NCBI RefSeq assembly: GCF_002019605.1
Contig: NZ_KV917368.1
Span: forward strand, 4,881,070 to 4,945,069
Direction: 5' to 3'
Origin: Alkalihalobacterium alkalinitrilicum
Lineage (GTDB): Bacteria > Bacillota > Bacilli > Bacillales > Bacillaceae_F
DNA: 64,000 nucleotides
Position numbers and translations under genes: made by a program. A model generated the notes under the pieces. The model saw only the letters and a program-made list of their open reading frames with translations. It was not told the DNA's origin and made no database searches. This document shows positions 50,937 to 60,485 of the stretch, one piece after another; position 1 is the stretch's first letter; each line of letters begins with the position of its first letter.

Positions 50937-51471
50937 AAACCGACCTGCGAAATAGATGCTCTGAAACGCTAGCATCCACTAACGAATCGAGATGTTGAAT
51001 TTGTTGTAATGCTTTTTCATTACTTATTTGCCGATAATGATGATCGCCGTTCGGTTCCTCATCTAACTCATCAGCAAGAGCGACAACTTTTTGTAAACTA
51101 TTCAGTTCTAACTGACCGTTTGGCAAATAAGAATCCGTATGAAGTAATATCGCTAATGCAATTTGCTTCGCTTTCCGTGGATCTTCACCTAGTCGTACTA
51201 ACAATTTGTGAGCACGCTCTGCACCTTTGATGGCATGTATGTCATTTTCTTTATAAAGTTCAAAATCCCATTGACCATTTTTATACCAAGTATAGTGTCC
51301 GATGTCATGAAGAAAGGCGGCTTTGGTTGCTAAGTCAGGATTGACGTCATATTTTTTTGAAAGCTTTTGAGCATGATAAGCAGTCGAGATGGCGTGCGCT
51401 AAACCTGAACGCTTTACATATTTTTGAGTAACTGGGTGACTGTAAATTTCTAGCAATGTTACATTTCTCAT
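50935..51471 (-). CDS. HD-domain phosphohydrolase, 178 aa
   Basis: A small metal-dependent phosphohydrolase. HD signature residues are His33 in AYHAQKL, His55-Asp56 in FLHDIGHY and a later ALADELDEE with Asp. A second His set is in LLHTDSYL. Start at 51471 follows AGGAGGGAAAGG; an ATG 18 bases upstream holds that ribosome site and was rejected. Substrate is unknown; nucleotide or nucleotide-derived second messengers are common in the family. Confidence 0.85.
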   Translation of the reverse strand: MRNVTLLEIYSHPVTQKYVKRSGLAHAISTAYHAQKLSKKYDVNPDLATKAAFLHDIGHYTWYKNGQWDFELYKENDIHAIKGAERAHKLLVRLGEDPRKAKQIALAILLHTDSYLPNGQLELNSLQKVVALADELDEEPNGDHHYRQISNEKALQQIQHLDSLVDASVSEHLFRRSV

Positions 51472-51731
51472 TTTCCTTTCCCTCCTCATGTGAGATCTTC
51501 TCTTACGGTTTCAAGGTATTTTTTCTATTATATTTAGGAAGGCCTTGTTTTGCAACCATTATTTGTACTATAGATCATAAGAATGACTTAAAAAGTGCTA
51601 TAACTGGAAGTCACAGTAGTAAAATCAGTTAAGTAGTTAAATGTTTCTTTTTATATCGTTCGTATTGTGTAGTCCTTTTATCAATAGTCATACGATTTAA
51701 ATAACGATATAATTTAATTGGAGGGATTTTT

Positions 51732-51962
51732 ATGTATATTACAGTTGAGGAATTAGCAGAGTATTTAATTTTACCATCAGAATATCTCTATGACCAAATT
51801 CGAAAAGGAAATCTAAAAGCCGTTTTTGACGGTTCGCAATATTTATTGAATAAAGATCAATTCAAATGGCATAAACATCAGCTTGACCTTAAGTTGGAGG
51901 AATTGAGAAGAGACGCATTGGAAGAGATTCCAGAAGATATTGATGTTAAAGACGAGGATTAA
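51732..51962 (+). CDS. Excisionase-type HTH DNA-binding protein, 76 aa
   Basis: A winged-helix/MerR-like small protein beginning MYITVEELAEYLILPSEYLYDQIRKGNLKAV, the usual HTH_17 pattern, followed by a short linker and an acidic tail (EEIPEDIDVKDED). TTGGAGGG precedes the ATG. No integrase or phage gene is near, so this is more likely a resident regulator than an excisionase. Confidence 0.75.
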   Translation: MYITVEELAEYLILPSEYLYDQIRKGNLKAVFDGSQYLLNKDQFKWHKHQLDLKLEELRRDALEEIPEDIDVKDED

Positions 51963-52017
51963 GACATACATATAAAAAAAGGACAAATCCTAAGTGGTAA
52001 AGGGTGAAAGGCGTGAG

Positions 52018-53232
52018 ATGATGGGGAAAAAAATGGTGATGTTACTTTTCATTCAAACGATAATGTTTACTTTGTTCGTATCAGCACATGAAGTGAGTGC
52101 TGAAGCAACCGAGGAAAAAAACGTACAATACCATTCAGCTAAGGAAGTAACTAAAAAGGACCTAGAAGTTCCAGCACGAATGGCACGCTTTATTTTTGAC
52201 TCAGGTTATACGTTTGAATACCCCGATGCAGTAAGGGGAATTTATGTTACTGGGAATTCTGCTGGCGGTGAGAGGATGGAAAGTTTATTAGAGTTAGTCA
52301 ACTCGACTGAACTCAACGCGATGGTTATTGATATTAAAGATGACCACGGGTATTTAACATATCGTCCTGAGGAAGGCTCGCCATATTATAACATTTCACA
52401 AAACTTTATTCACAATCCAGAAAATTTAATGAAAACATTGGAAGAAAAGCAAGTATATCCAATTGCTCGTATCGTTGTATTTAAAGATACAGTATTAGCG
52501 GAAAAGACCCCAGAATGGTCATTTCAAACGAAGGATGGTAAAGTTTGGAAGAATAACCGAGGAGAAGCGTTTGTTAATCCATTTTTAAAAGAAGTTTGGG
52601 ATTATAACGTAGCTATTGCTGAAAAAGCAGCTAAAATGGGCTTTAAAGAAATTCAATTTGATTATGTTCGCTTTCCAGAAGGTTTTGAACGAAGAGATGA
52701 AGATCTAAAGTATAGTGTTGGAAAGTATGAAAAGAGCGATCAAGATAATGTTCAGCGGCGTGTCACAGCTGTAACAGACTTTGTTGCCTATGCAAGAGAA
52801 CAATTAGCTCAATATGATGTCGATGTATCCGTAGATATTTTTGGTTATGCAGCGACAATTTCAGAAGCTCCAGGAATTGGGCAAAATTTTGCAAAGATAT
52901 CTGAAAATGTAGATGTAATATCTTCTATGATCTATCCGAGTCATTGGACGTCCTATTTTGGAATTGATAAACCTGACTTATATCCGTATGAGCTCGTTGA
53001 TGCTTACGCAAAAGTTGAAAACGAATTGTTAGGTGGATTAGAAACTCCACCAGTATCAAGACCATGGATACAAGATTTTACAGCGAGCTGGTTAGGAGCA
53101 GGAAACTTTAAGCAATATGGCAAAGAAGAGGTAGAAGCACAGATCAAAGCATTAAAAGACAATGGGATTAATGAATACCTTCTTTGGAATGCGAGTAATC
53201 GATATACTCCTGGGGTAAACTACACACCATAA
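52018..53232 (+). CDS. Exported putative glycoside hydrolase (DUF4015 type), 404 aa
   Basis: A secreted TIM-barrel protein. A signal peptide (VMLLFIQTIMFTLFVSA) ends near residue 30. Conserved stretches are RGIYVTGNSAGG, MVIDIKDDHGYLTY, FKEIQFDYVRFPE, DVSVDIFGYAA and DVISSMIYPSHW; acidic residues in DIKDD and FDYVRFPE sit where GH-like catalysts lie. It resembles the DUF4015 family of putative glycosidases acting on cell-wall or exopolymer sugars. The start at 52018 follows AAAGGCGTGAG; an upstream GTG is less likely. Its substrate is unknown. Confidence 0.85.
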   Translation: MMGKKMVMLLFIQTIMFTLFVSAHEVSAEATEEKNVQYHSAKEVTKKDLEVPARMARFIFDSGYTFEYPDAVRGIYVTGNSAGGERMESLLELVNSTELNAMVIDIKDDHGYLTYRPEEGSPYYNISQNFIHNPENLMKTLEEKQVYPIARIVVFKDTVLAEKTPEWSFQTKDGKVWKNNRGEAFVNPFLKEVWDYNVAIAEKAAKMGFKEIQFDYVRFPEGFERRDEDLKYSVGKYEKSDQDNVQRRVTAVTDFVAYAREQLAQYDVDVSVDIFGYAATISEAPGIGQNFAKISENVDVISSMIYPSHWTSYFGIDKPDLYPYELVDAYAKVENELLGGLETPPVSRPWIQDFTASWLGAGNFKQYGKEEVEAQIKALKDNGINEYLLWNASNRYTPGVNYTP

Positions 53233-53277
53233 TAAAAAAGGGTGACTTCATCCGTAAAGAAGGGGCACCCTTTTTTG
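53233..53277 (+). terminator. Terminator after the glycosidase-like gene
   Basis: AAAAAGGGTG and CACCCTTTTTT flank a loop with a poor inner stem; the T-run completes it. Confidence 0.85.
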
Positions 53278-53336
53278 TGTACTTTAAGATAAAGGTATTG
53301 GATTGTCGTTAGTTGGGATAATTGAGTTTTCAAATA

Positions 53337-53519
53337 TTATTGCTTTCCGCCAACTTTTTTCCATCCTGTTTGTACGTTTGTGGATGTGTTCTTAAATTTA
53401 TTAACATTTCCTCGTCCAAACACTTTCATACCGAACACATTTGTAATTGTACCCATTAAAGCTGTAAGACCGATAATAAACACCGCAAGTAAAATAAAAT
53501 CGATAACAAAGTTATCCAT
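53337..53519 (-). CDS. Small membrane protein, 60 aa
   Basis: It starts MDNFVIDFILLAVFIIG at 53519, after AGGAGG; a longer in-frame form would overlap this site. One long helix spans residues ~5-27, followed by MKVFGRGNVNKFKNT and a basic tail. No family recognised. Confidence 0.6.
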   Translation of the reverse strand: MDNFVIDFILLAVFIIGLTALMGTITNVFGMKVFGRGNVNKFKNTSTNVQTGWKKVGGKQ

Positions 53520-53816
53520 GGGAATCCTCCTAATGTGAATACTTCTTATCACTTATTGTACAGAATGAAAGCCAAAAATGAAAGGGATTTCATGAAAGTA
53601 CCATGTCTTTATGTAGTTCTTTACTGTACTAACAAAAAGGGAAGGATCCTTATTATATGTGAGGAAACGATGGTATTTATAAAAGATAGGGAAATGATGT
53701 TGGGTATGGAGTAAATATTACTAAATGATGGCAATAACCTCCTCTTAGTGCCGTTTATCGTCTTAACGTTCTTGCATATAATAAAGAGACTAAAGACAAA
53801 TGGAGGTCATAGTCAA

Positions 53817-54386
53817 GTGAATTGGTATAAAAAACTCAATCAGTATTTTCCAATTGAAGAAATGAAATCAAAAGAACACATGGAATTGCTTTTAGCCGAA
53901 AAGTCAGAAATATATTTCAAAGATGAAAGTGAAGATCACGTGTTAATGTATGTTGAAATGGACGACTTTGTTTTTATCGACTACTTGTTCGTATCAAAAA
54001 ATGCAAGGGGAAAAGGAACAGGAAAAAAATTAATTGATAAATTGAAAAACAAAGGAAAACCGATTATTCTAGAAGTAGAACCAATTGATTATGAAGATAC
54101 AGATACACAAAAAAGACAACGGTTTTATGCAAGAGAAGGCTTTAAACATGCCGAAGCAATTGGTTATCGTAGACGGTCGCTTGCAACAAACAAAATTAAC
54201 GAACTAGAAATTTTGTATTGGTCGCCAACGAACGAATCAGAAGAAAGCATTTATGAAAAGATGAAAAAAACATACGAAACGATTCACACTTACAAAGATA
54301 AACAGTTATATGGAGAGTCTTACAGTCCTGTTGATGATGTATTAACGTTTGAGGAAGATGTTGTAGAACAACAAGATCAAATCTAA
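53817..54386 (+). CDS. yjbC: YjbC-like GNAT acetyltransferase, 189 aa
   Basis: A GNAT protein matching the B. subtilis YjbC pattern: it begins NWYKKLNQYFPIEEMKSKEHM, has FIDYLFVSKNARGKGTGKKLI with the RGKGTG acetyl-CoA loop, and later RQRFYAREGFKHAEAIGYRRRS and ILYWSPTNESEE. A GTG start follows TGGAGGT. In B. subtilis yjbC lies directly upstream of spxA and is cotranscribed; here a small gene, repeats and an RND operon separate them. Substrate unknown. Confidence 0.88.
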   Translation: MNWYKKLNQYFPIEEMKSKEHMELLLAEKSEIYFKDESEDHVLMYVEMDDFVFIDYLFVSKNARGKGTGKKLIDKLKNKGKPIILEVEPIDYEDTDTQKRQRFYAREGFKHAEAIGYRRRSLATNKINELEILYWSPTNESEESIYEKMKKTYETIHTYKDKQLYGESYSPVDDVLTFEEDVVEQQDQI

Positions 54387-54413
54387 TAATGCTATGTAAG
54401 GGTGGTGAGAAGG

Positions 54414-54542
54414 ATGAAAGGGAGAGAGAAAAGTAAAAGAAGAAAGCGTGAACTCTTAAAGGAATTGCTCCGAAAAAAGTTAAAGAACTTAAAAGAAGCT
54501 CCAAAACGCAGACCCACCACTAACACGAAAACAATAGCGTAA
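54414..54542 (+). CDS. Small highly basic protein, 42 aa
   Basis: It begins MKGREKSKRRKRELLKELL and ends TNTKTIA. More than a third of the residues are Lys or Arg. GGTGGTGAGAAGG precedes the ATG closely. It follows yjbC by 27 bases and precedes a terminator, so it is likely cotranscribed. A nucleic-acid-binding role is only a guess. Confidence 0.5.
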   Translation: MKGREKSKRRKRELLKELLRKKLKNLKEAPKRRPTTNTKTIA

Positions 54543-54567
54543 ATGAAATTCTTTGGCAATTTGAGCA

Positions 54568-54600
54568 GACTCATTCAATTTTGAATGAAGTCTTTTTTTT
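54568..54600 (+). terminator. Terminator of the yjbC unit
   Basis: AGACTCATTCAA and TTGAATGAAGTCT form a 12-bp stem with one mismatch and an eight-T tail. Confidence 0.88.
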
Positions 54601-54660
54601 TATAAAAGATTTCCAAATATGAGGATATAAGGAAGGATCGAGCGGTAAAAGAGCGTACCA

Positions 54661-55157
54661 TTTCTAGTATAAGTATGAAACCAGTGCTAAAGCGGAGTAT
54701 AGAGCTTGTTGTTTCCAGTATAAGTAAGGAATGAGTGCTAAAGCGGAAGATCGAGCTTATTATTTCCAGTATAAGTAAGAAATGAGTGCTAAAGCGAAGT
54801 ATAGAGCTCATTGTTTCCAATATAAGTAAGGAATTAGTGCTAAAGCGGAGGATAGAGGTCATTGTTTCCAGTATAAGTAAGAAATGAGTGCTAAAGAGAA
54901 GTATAGAGCTCATTGTTTCCAATATAAGTAAGGAATTAGTGCTAAAGCGGAGGATAGAGCTTATTATTTCCAGTATAAGTAAGGAATGAGTGCTAAAGCG
55001 GAAGATCGAGCTTATTATTTCCAGTATAAGTAAGAAATGAGTGCTAAAGCGGAGGATAGAGCTTGTTATTTCCAGTATAAGGAAGAAATGAGTACTAAAG
55101 CGAAGGATAGAGTTTATTGTTTCCAGTATAAGTAAGAAATGAGTGCTAAAGCGAAGC
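54661..55157. repeat. 51-bp tandem repeat array, about ten units
   Basis: Units start TTTCCAGTATAAGTAAG at 54712 and every 51 bases to 55120 (54763, 54814, 54865, 54916, 54967, 55018, 55069); the first, at 54661, is slightly changed and the last partial. Units are 85-95 percent alike. Because 51 is a multiple of three, long open frames arise on the minus strand with a 17-residue period, but they have no ribosome site. The unit is related to that of the array at 45821-46040. Confidence 0.92.
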
Positions 55158-55319
55158 CTTTTTAGATGTTCTACTAACACAAATAGAGAAGCACTGATTT
55201 TCATTTTTCTATCTTTTGTGGATGGACACTAATCTGATGCCTTTGATAGTAATTACTTGGTTTTCTTGAAAGTATTGAATTAGACCCATATGGAGCTTAC
55301 TAAAAAAACTTATATAAAT

Positions 55320-55356
55320 CAAAAAGTTAACGGTGCCACGATTAGCGTGACACCGT
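55320..55356 (-). terminator. Terminator of the RND efflux operon
   Basis: ACGGTG-C-CACG and CGTG-A-CACCGT pair around ATTAG; on the minus strand a TTTTT run follows. Confidence 0.8.
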
Positions 55357-55368
55357 CATTGGATCAGT

Positions 55369-58300
55369 TCAAGTTAACATTTCTTGTTTTTTTAACAGCT
55401 TTCTTTCTTTACGCAAATCAAAGACGTAGTAAATGACTGGAATTAAAATCAATGTAATGAATGTTGCAAAACTTAAACCGAATACGATGACGATTGCCAT
55501 CGGTTGTTGAACTTCTGTTCCTTCACCGAACCCTAAAGTTAGCGGAATGAGCCCGAGTATTGTCGTTAGTGCCGTCATGAGTATGGGGCGTAAACGTATT
55601 GGACCAGCTTCCACGATCGCATCAAAACTAGAGAGCCCTTTTTGCTTTAAAGTATTAATATAATCGACTAATACAATGGCATTATTAACGACAATGCCTG
55701 TTAAAATTAATATTCCTACTAATGATCCAACACCAAAGGGTTGAAATGTTACTAACAATCCAACGATGATCCCAATCATAGTGATCGGAACACTAAACAT
55801 AATAATAAACGGATAAAATAAAGATTCAAATCGTGCAGCCATTACCATATAGACTAATACGATAGCAAGAGCGATTGCGCCAGCCAATTTAAAGAACGCA
55901 TCGTTCATTTGTTCGTTTTGACCCCCAAAGCTAATTCGGTACCCGGTAGGAAGGAGTGGTGCGAGTTCTTCTTTCAATACGGCTTCAATATCGTTAATGA
56001 CACTTCCTAAATCTCTATTTAAGATGGAGGCCGACACGGTTACTTCCCTGAGACGGTCTGCTCGTCGTATCGTGCTCGGACCTTGGTCTCTAGCAATCGT
56101 AGCTACTGCGTCTAGAGGAATTCGTTCTCCCGAAGGAGCATCGATCAACAATTGGCCAAGTTCTTCAATAGAAGCCGTATAACGCTCTTCTACGACTAAT
56201 CGAACATCGAGTTCCTCCCCACCTCTCGCTAATCGTGAAGCTACCATCCCTCTTGTGGCATTATTTACTGCACTTGCAATCTGCGCACTACCTATTCCAT
56301 AATTCGCGGCGCGATCTCTGTCGATCGTTACTGTAATTTCAGGACTTCCGACGGTGAAATTAGAAGATGGCTCACGCACACCGTCAACCGTAGAAATGAG
56401 CTCAATAGCCTTATGAGACAAATGGTGTAATGTTTGTAAATCTTGCCCCTTAATAGTTATTGATATTGGATTTTCGGCAAATCCAGTATCACTAGCAGAT
56501 ACTGAGATTTCAGCACCTGGTATGTCTTCTACAAGATTGCGGATCTCTTCGGCAATGGTTAAATCACTCTTTGTTCGCTTGTTAGGTTCATGTAACAAAA
56601 TACTATATGAAGCCCGGTTCGTCTGCGAACCCGCACCGACCGTAAAATTGTCTGTACCCCCAACAGTGACATAAATTAAGTCAATTTCAGAAAGGTGTTT
56701 TATTCTTTCTTCTATTTCATCTGCTACATCCTGTGTACTTTCAAGGGAACTTCCTGCTGGAAGTCTAGCGTCAACACTAATAAAACTTTGATCTTGAGCT
56801 GGAAGAAATTCAGTCCCTATAAACGGAATGCCGGCAAAAGAAAGGGCAAATAAACTGAATGAAGTGATCATGACCGTCTTGGGTCGTTTTAACGCTTTGA
56901 TTAACATTTTTTTATAAAACGATGTTAACCTTTGAAAGCCTTCCTGAAAGAAGGACGTTTCCTCATTTACTTTCATAAGAGTAGAAGATAATAATGGCAC
57001 AATGATAAGTGCTGTAAATAATGATGCTAATAGAGAAAAGGCGACAGTTAAAGCGAGTGGTTTAAATAACTGTGCAGCTAATCCTTCTACAAAAATGATG
57101 GGTAAAAAAACAACGACAGTAGTGAGGGTAGAAGCGATAATTGCCCCACCAATTTCACTTGTCCCTTCAATCGCAGCTTCTTTAATTGAGAGACCATCTT
57201 GTCTGAGCCGGTAAATATTTTCTAAAATAACAATTGCATTATCAACCATCATTCCAACACCGAGAGCAAGCCCCCCAAGTGTAAGGACATTCAAGGTTTG
57301 TCCACTAAAATACATAAACAAAAAGGTCGTAATAATAGAAATTGGAATTGAAAATCCAATAATCATTGTGCTTCTTATATTCCGTAAAAATAAATAAAGG
57401 ACTATACCAGCTAGAAGACTTCCTAGTACTATATTCCACGCTACAGCACGGATCGATTGTTCAATAAAACGACTTTGATCAAAGATCGACCGAATTTGAA
57501 CTCCCGATGGAAGTAACTCTTCTAGCGTTTCTATTTGTTGATTAATATTTCTTGCAACCGCAACGGTGTTGGTGCCCGTTGCTTTTAAAATAGAAATTCC
57601 TACACTCGGTTGACCGTTTAAATAACTAACTTGTGTGGTTGGTTTTAATGTTTCAACGACATCAACGATTTCAGATAAAGGGATCGCCCCTTCTTTTGTC
57701 GGAATTGGTAACGTTTTAATGTCATAAATGGAAGTAAATTGCCCTGTCACTCGTATCGGTAAATTTAAGTTAAAGTCTTGAAGTTGTCCACCAGGCAAAT
57801 TTAAGTTTTCACTCGCAATTATTTGTTGGAGATCCGTGATAGATAATCCATATGCGGTTAAACGATTAGGGTCGACGATGAGTTGAATTTCTTGTTCAGT
57901 ACCACCTTCAATTTGAACGGAAGCGACTCCATCTACTGAATCCAACATGGGTCTTATATCGTTTTCAGCTAATTTCCTAGCTTCAATAATATTCCCGTCA
58001 GGTGCACTTACAGCTAGTTGGACGATTGGCAGAAGACTTGGGTCAAATCGAAGAACTTGAGGTGTTGGCACTTCATTCGGTAACGCTTCCCTAATCATAT
58101 CAATTCGCTCGCGCATATTTAATGTCGCAAAATCCATATCTGTACCCCAATCAAACGCTACAAGAATCAGCGCACCACCTGTTCTTGAAGTAGAAGTCAC
58201 CGATTCTACATTTGGCAAACTAGACATCATTTCTTCGATAGGTTGTGTAATAATTTGTTCAATTTCTTCAGGACCAGCTCCTTCATAAGAAGCGGTAACT

Positions 58301-58449
58301 GCAACGATAGGGAAGCTAAGCTCAGGAAATAAATCAACAGATAAATCTTTTAAAGAAACGATACCGAGTATGATGACTAGGCAAATGACCATACCCATCG
58401 CTACTGGTCTCAGAACAGATAGTTTAGCAATATTCATGTTATGTTTCAC
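55369..58449 (-). CDS. RND-family multidrug/surfactant-type efflux transporter, 1026 aa
   Basis: A full-length proton-driven exporter of the HAE-1/SwrC type, with twelve helices and two large outside loops. Helix 4 contains GLALGVGMMVDNAIVILENIYR with its Asp proton relay, and the late helices contain GIVVNNAIVLVDY and RLRPILMTALTTILGLIPL. A four-base GTGA overlap joins it to the adaptor gene; a GTG (58449) or ATG (58437, MNIAKLSVLRP) can start it, the second being more usual. Gram-positive RND pumps such as SwrC export lipopeptides; the substrate here is unknown. Confidence 0.94.
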   Translation of the reverse strand: MKHNMNIAKLSVLRPVAMGMVICLVIILGIVSLKDLSVDLFPELSFPIVAVTASYEGAGPEEIEQIITQPIEEMMSSLPNVESVTSTSRTGGALILVAFDWGTDMDFATLNMRERIDMIREALPNEVPTPQVLRFDPSLLPIVQLAVSAPDGNIIEARKLAENDIRPMLDSVDGVASVQIEGGTEQEIQLIVDPNRLTAYGLSITDLQQIIASENLNLPGGQLQDFNLNLPIRVTGQFTSIYDIKTLPIPTKEGAIPLSEIVDVVETLKPTTQVSYLNGQPSVGISILKATGTNTVAVARNINQQIETLEELLPSGVQIRSIFDQSRFIEQSIRAVAWNIVLGSLLAGIVLYLFLRNIRSTMIIGFSIPISIITTFLFMYFSGQTLNVLTLGGLALGVGMMVDNAIVILENIYRLRQDGLSIKEAAIEGTSEIGGAIIASTLTTVVVFLPIIFVEGLAAQLFKPLALTVAFSLLASLFTALIIVPLLSSTLMKVNEETSFFQEGFQRLTSFYKKMLIKALKRPKTVMITSFSLFALSFAGIPFIGTEFLPAQDQSFISVDARLPAGSSLESTQDVADEIEERIKHLSEIDLIYVTVGGTDNFTVGAGSQTNRASYSILLHEPNKRTKSDLTIAEEIRNLVEDIPGAEISVSASDTGFAENPISITIKGQDLQTLHHLSHKAIELISTVDGVREPSSNFTVGSPEITVTIDRDRAANYGIGSAQIASAVNNATRGMVASRLARGGEELDVRLVVEERYTASIEELGQLLIDAPSGERIPLDAVATIARDQGPSTIRRADRLREVTVSASILNRDLGSVINDIEAVLKEELAPLLPTGYRISFGGQNEQMNDAFFKLAGAIALAIVLVYMVMAARFESLFYPFIIMFSVPITMIGIIVGLLVTFQPFGVGSLVGILILTGIVVNNAIVLVDYINTLKQKGLSSFDAIVEAGPIRLRPILMTALTTILGLIPLTLGFGEGTEVQQPMAIVIVFGLSFATFITLILIPVIYYVFDLRKERKLLKKQEMLT

Positions 58450-59672
58450 TCGCTTCGTATCGTAATTTGTGCACCTTCTGTTAAACGTTCTTTTCCAGTT
58501 GTGACAACCGAATCATTTACTTCAATTCCCTCAAGTACTTCAATTAGATTTCCTTCCCGTGATCCGAGTTCGACCGATTGGCGAACGACAGATGTATCAG
58601 CTACTTTATACACATAGGCTTTATTATCTTCATATAAAACACTATCGATTGGAATGACTATGGCTTCATCAATTGTGCCTAAATCAACCATTGCTGTCGC
58701 ACGCATTCCACCTTTTATCAAAAGGTCAGGGTTTTCTAACTCAGCTTCAACCGTAAACGTATTCGTTTGTGGATTAATGACAGGAGATACTGTTGTAATA
58801 GAATTCGGAAACGTTTCATTGAGCCCGTTAATCGTAATATCTACATCCATACCTTGCTGAAGTTTAGATATTTGAAAACTGTTTGCAGAAAACATAGCAA
58901 TAACAGGATCTAAATTAACAATGACTGCGATGGGAGAATTAGGGACAGCCATTTGTCCAACAGTGACCTCCATTTGAGCAATAATACCTGTGATGGGTGC
59001 AGTCAATTCGGTGGCTTGTAACCCTTTTTCGGCCTGTCGGACATTCTGCTTAGCGGTTTCGAGTTGGATTTCTAGTTCCATTGTATTAATCGCAGGTATT
59101 TGTTGAAGATTTCCAGCTGCTTGAGAAAGCTCCGCTTGCTTTAAACTTAACTCTAAAGAACTACGAATAAATTCAAGCAAGGCAACATCAGCATTTTCTT
59201 CATCAAGATTTTCAAGAGTGCTTCTTGTTGTATTTAACGATTGTTGCATTTCTTGTTGAAGAGTTTGTAATTGTTTTATTTCATTTTGCGCTGTCCGATT
59301 TAACTCTCTAGCTTGTTCAAGCGTTTTTTCCAATTCGGCGACCGCATTTTTTGCTTGATTCACTTGTTCTCTTGCTAACTCTGTATCTAGCGTGACTAAC
59401 AATTCACCTTTTTTTACAGTGTCACCAACACTTTTATGTACATTTTTGACTTCTAGCGGTGTAACAGTAAAAAGAGGGACTTGATCTTTAGGGATCATTT
59501 GTCCATTTAATTCTAATGACTGCCGAATGGTTGATTGTTCCGCTTGTTCTACAGATACTAACAAGGATTGTCTTTCGGTACTATCACTCGTAATATCATC
59601 TGTACCACAACCTACAAAGAAGACAATGAGAAAAACGAAAACTGTGAATCGATTAAATATATATTTAATCAT
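58446..59672 (-). CDS. RND efflux membrane-fusion adaptor lipoprotein, 408 aa
   Basis: The partner of the exporter. A signal peptide ends in FFVGC with Cys22, so it is lipid-anchored on the outer face. Order: lipoyl half-motif (VHKSVGDTVKKGELLVTLDTELA), a long alpha-hairpin coiled coil (~residues 90-205, rich in Gln/Glu/Leu), second lipoyl half (GLQATELTAPITGIIAQMEV), beta-barrel and membrane-proximal domain. Start at 59672 follows GGAGTGACC. It heads a two-gene operon. Confidence 0.92.
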   Translation of the reverse strand: MIKYIFNRFTVFVFLIVFFVGCGTDDITSDSTERQSLLVSVEQAEQSTIRQSLELNGQMIPKDQVPLFTVTPLEVKNVHKSVGDTVKKGELLVTLDTELAREQVNQAKNAVAELEKTLEQARELNRTAQNEIKQLQTLQQEMQQSLNTTRSTLENLDEENADVALLEFIRSSLELSLKQAELSQAAGNLQQIPAINTMELEIQLETAKQNVRQAEKGLQATELTAPITGIIAQMEVTVGQMAVPNSPIAVIVNLDPVIAMFSANSFQISKLQQGMDVDITINGLNETFPNSITTVSPVINPQTNTFTVEAELENPDLLIKGGMRATAMVDLGTIDEAIVIPIDSVLYEDNKAYVYKVADTSVVRQSVELGSREGNLIEVLEGIEVNDSVVTTGKERLTEGAQITIRSE

Positions 59673-60042
59673 TATGGTCACTCCTATTATTAATCCTCAG
59701 TTTTTAAAAGTCTTATTAAAAAATTTCAATATCTATATTTTTAGTTGAAAAATGAGAGTACTTCCATATGATGTGACAATCATGTAACAACTATGTTATT
59801 TTCATTTCAATTTCCTAATTAAGAAGGAAACTTTATAAAAATCAGAGAAGTTTCAGTATGTACTTTTTAAGGCTATTGCTGTCAACAAAGCCTGTTTCCT
59901 CTATGAGCATGTTGTATAATCTATGTACATTTATTTTCAAATGGGGGTATTCAATTTAGAATTATTATTGTATAATGCTTAATGTAAGTAAAAATTAATT
60001 GTAATGATGTTGATATACATTGTTGAAGGGAGATGTCCATTT

Positions 60043-60438
60043 ATGGTAACCCTATTAACATCACCGAGTTGTACATCTTGTAGGAAAGCTAAAGCTTGGT
60101 TAGAAGAACATGACATTCCTTTTCAGGAACGAAATATTTTTGCCGCACCACTATCCATTGATGAAGTGAAAGAGGTCGTAAGAATGACTGAGGATGGAAC
60201 GGATGAAATTATTTCAACACGTTCTAAAGTCTTTCAAGATCTTGATGTTGAAGTAGAGGCTTTACCGCTTCAAACTTTATTTAAGTTAATCAGTGAAAAC
60301 CCAGGTTTACTTCGTCGTCCAATTATTTTTGACGATAAAAGGTTACAAGTTGGATATAACGAGGCTGAAATTCGTCGATTCTTACCAAGGAAGGTTAGAA
60401 CGTTCCACTTATTAGAAGCACAAAAGATGGTCAACTAA
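60043..60438 (+). CDS. spxA: Transcriptional regulator Spx
   Basis: An ArsC-fold regulator that binds the alpha subunit of RNA polymerase and turns on thiol-stress genes. It is exactly 131 residues, with the redox switch Cys10-Thr-Ser-Cys13 in SPSCTSC and the tail [22 protein letters not shown] typical of Spx. The ATG at 60043 follows GAAGGGAG. The 59673-60042 gap must hold its promoters; a TATAAT at 59971-59976 is a likely -10, with a poor -35. mecA, an adaptor linked to ClpCP, is nearby. Confidence 0.96.
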   Translation: MVTLLTSPSCTSCRKAKAWLEEHDIPFQERNIFAAPLSIDEVKEVVRMTEDGTDEIISTRSKVFQDLDVEVEALPLQTLFKLISENPGLLRRPIIFDDKRLQVGYNEAEIRRFLPRKVRTFHLLEAQKMVN

Positions 60439-60440
60439 AT

Positions 60441-60475
60441 ATAAAAAGAGGCTGATAGTTCAGCCTCTTTTTATA
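60441..60475. terminator. Bidirectional terminator between spx and terC-type gene
   Basis: ATAAAAAGAGGCTGA (60441-60455) and TCAGCCTCTTTTTAT (60460-60474) form a perfect 15-bp stem with a four-base loop. It again uses GGCTGA. Confidence 0.92.
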
Positions 60476-60485
60476 TTCCATTAAA

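Noticed and set aside
51732-51962. Prophage or integrated element marker (excisionase-like protein)
   Set aside because: No integrase, att-like repeats or phage genes are near; such HTH proteins are common chromosomal regulators.
54661-55157. CRISPR array
   Set aside because: The repeats are directly adjacent with no unique spacers, 51 bases long, and no cas gene is near.
54575-55204. 209-codon minus-strand frame with 17-residue periodic hydrophobic repeat
   Set aside because: It is a by-product of the 51-bp tandem array, has no ribosome site before its ATG, and includes the terminator of the yjbC unit at its end.
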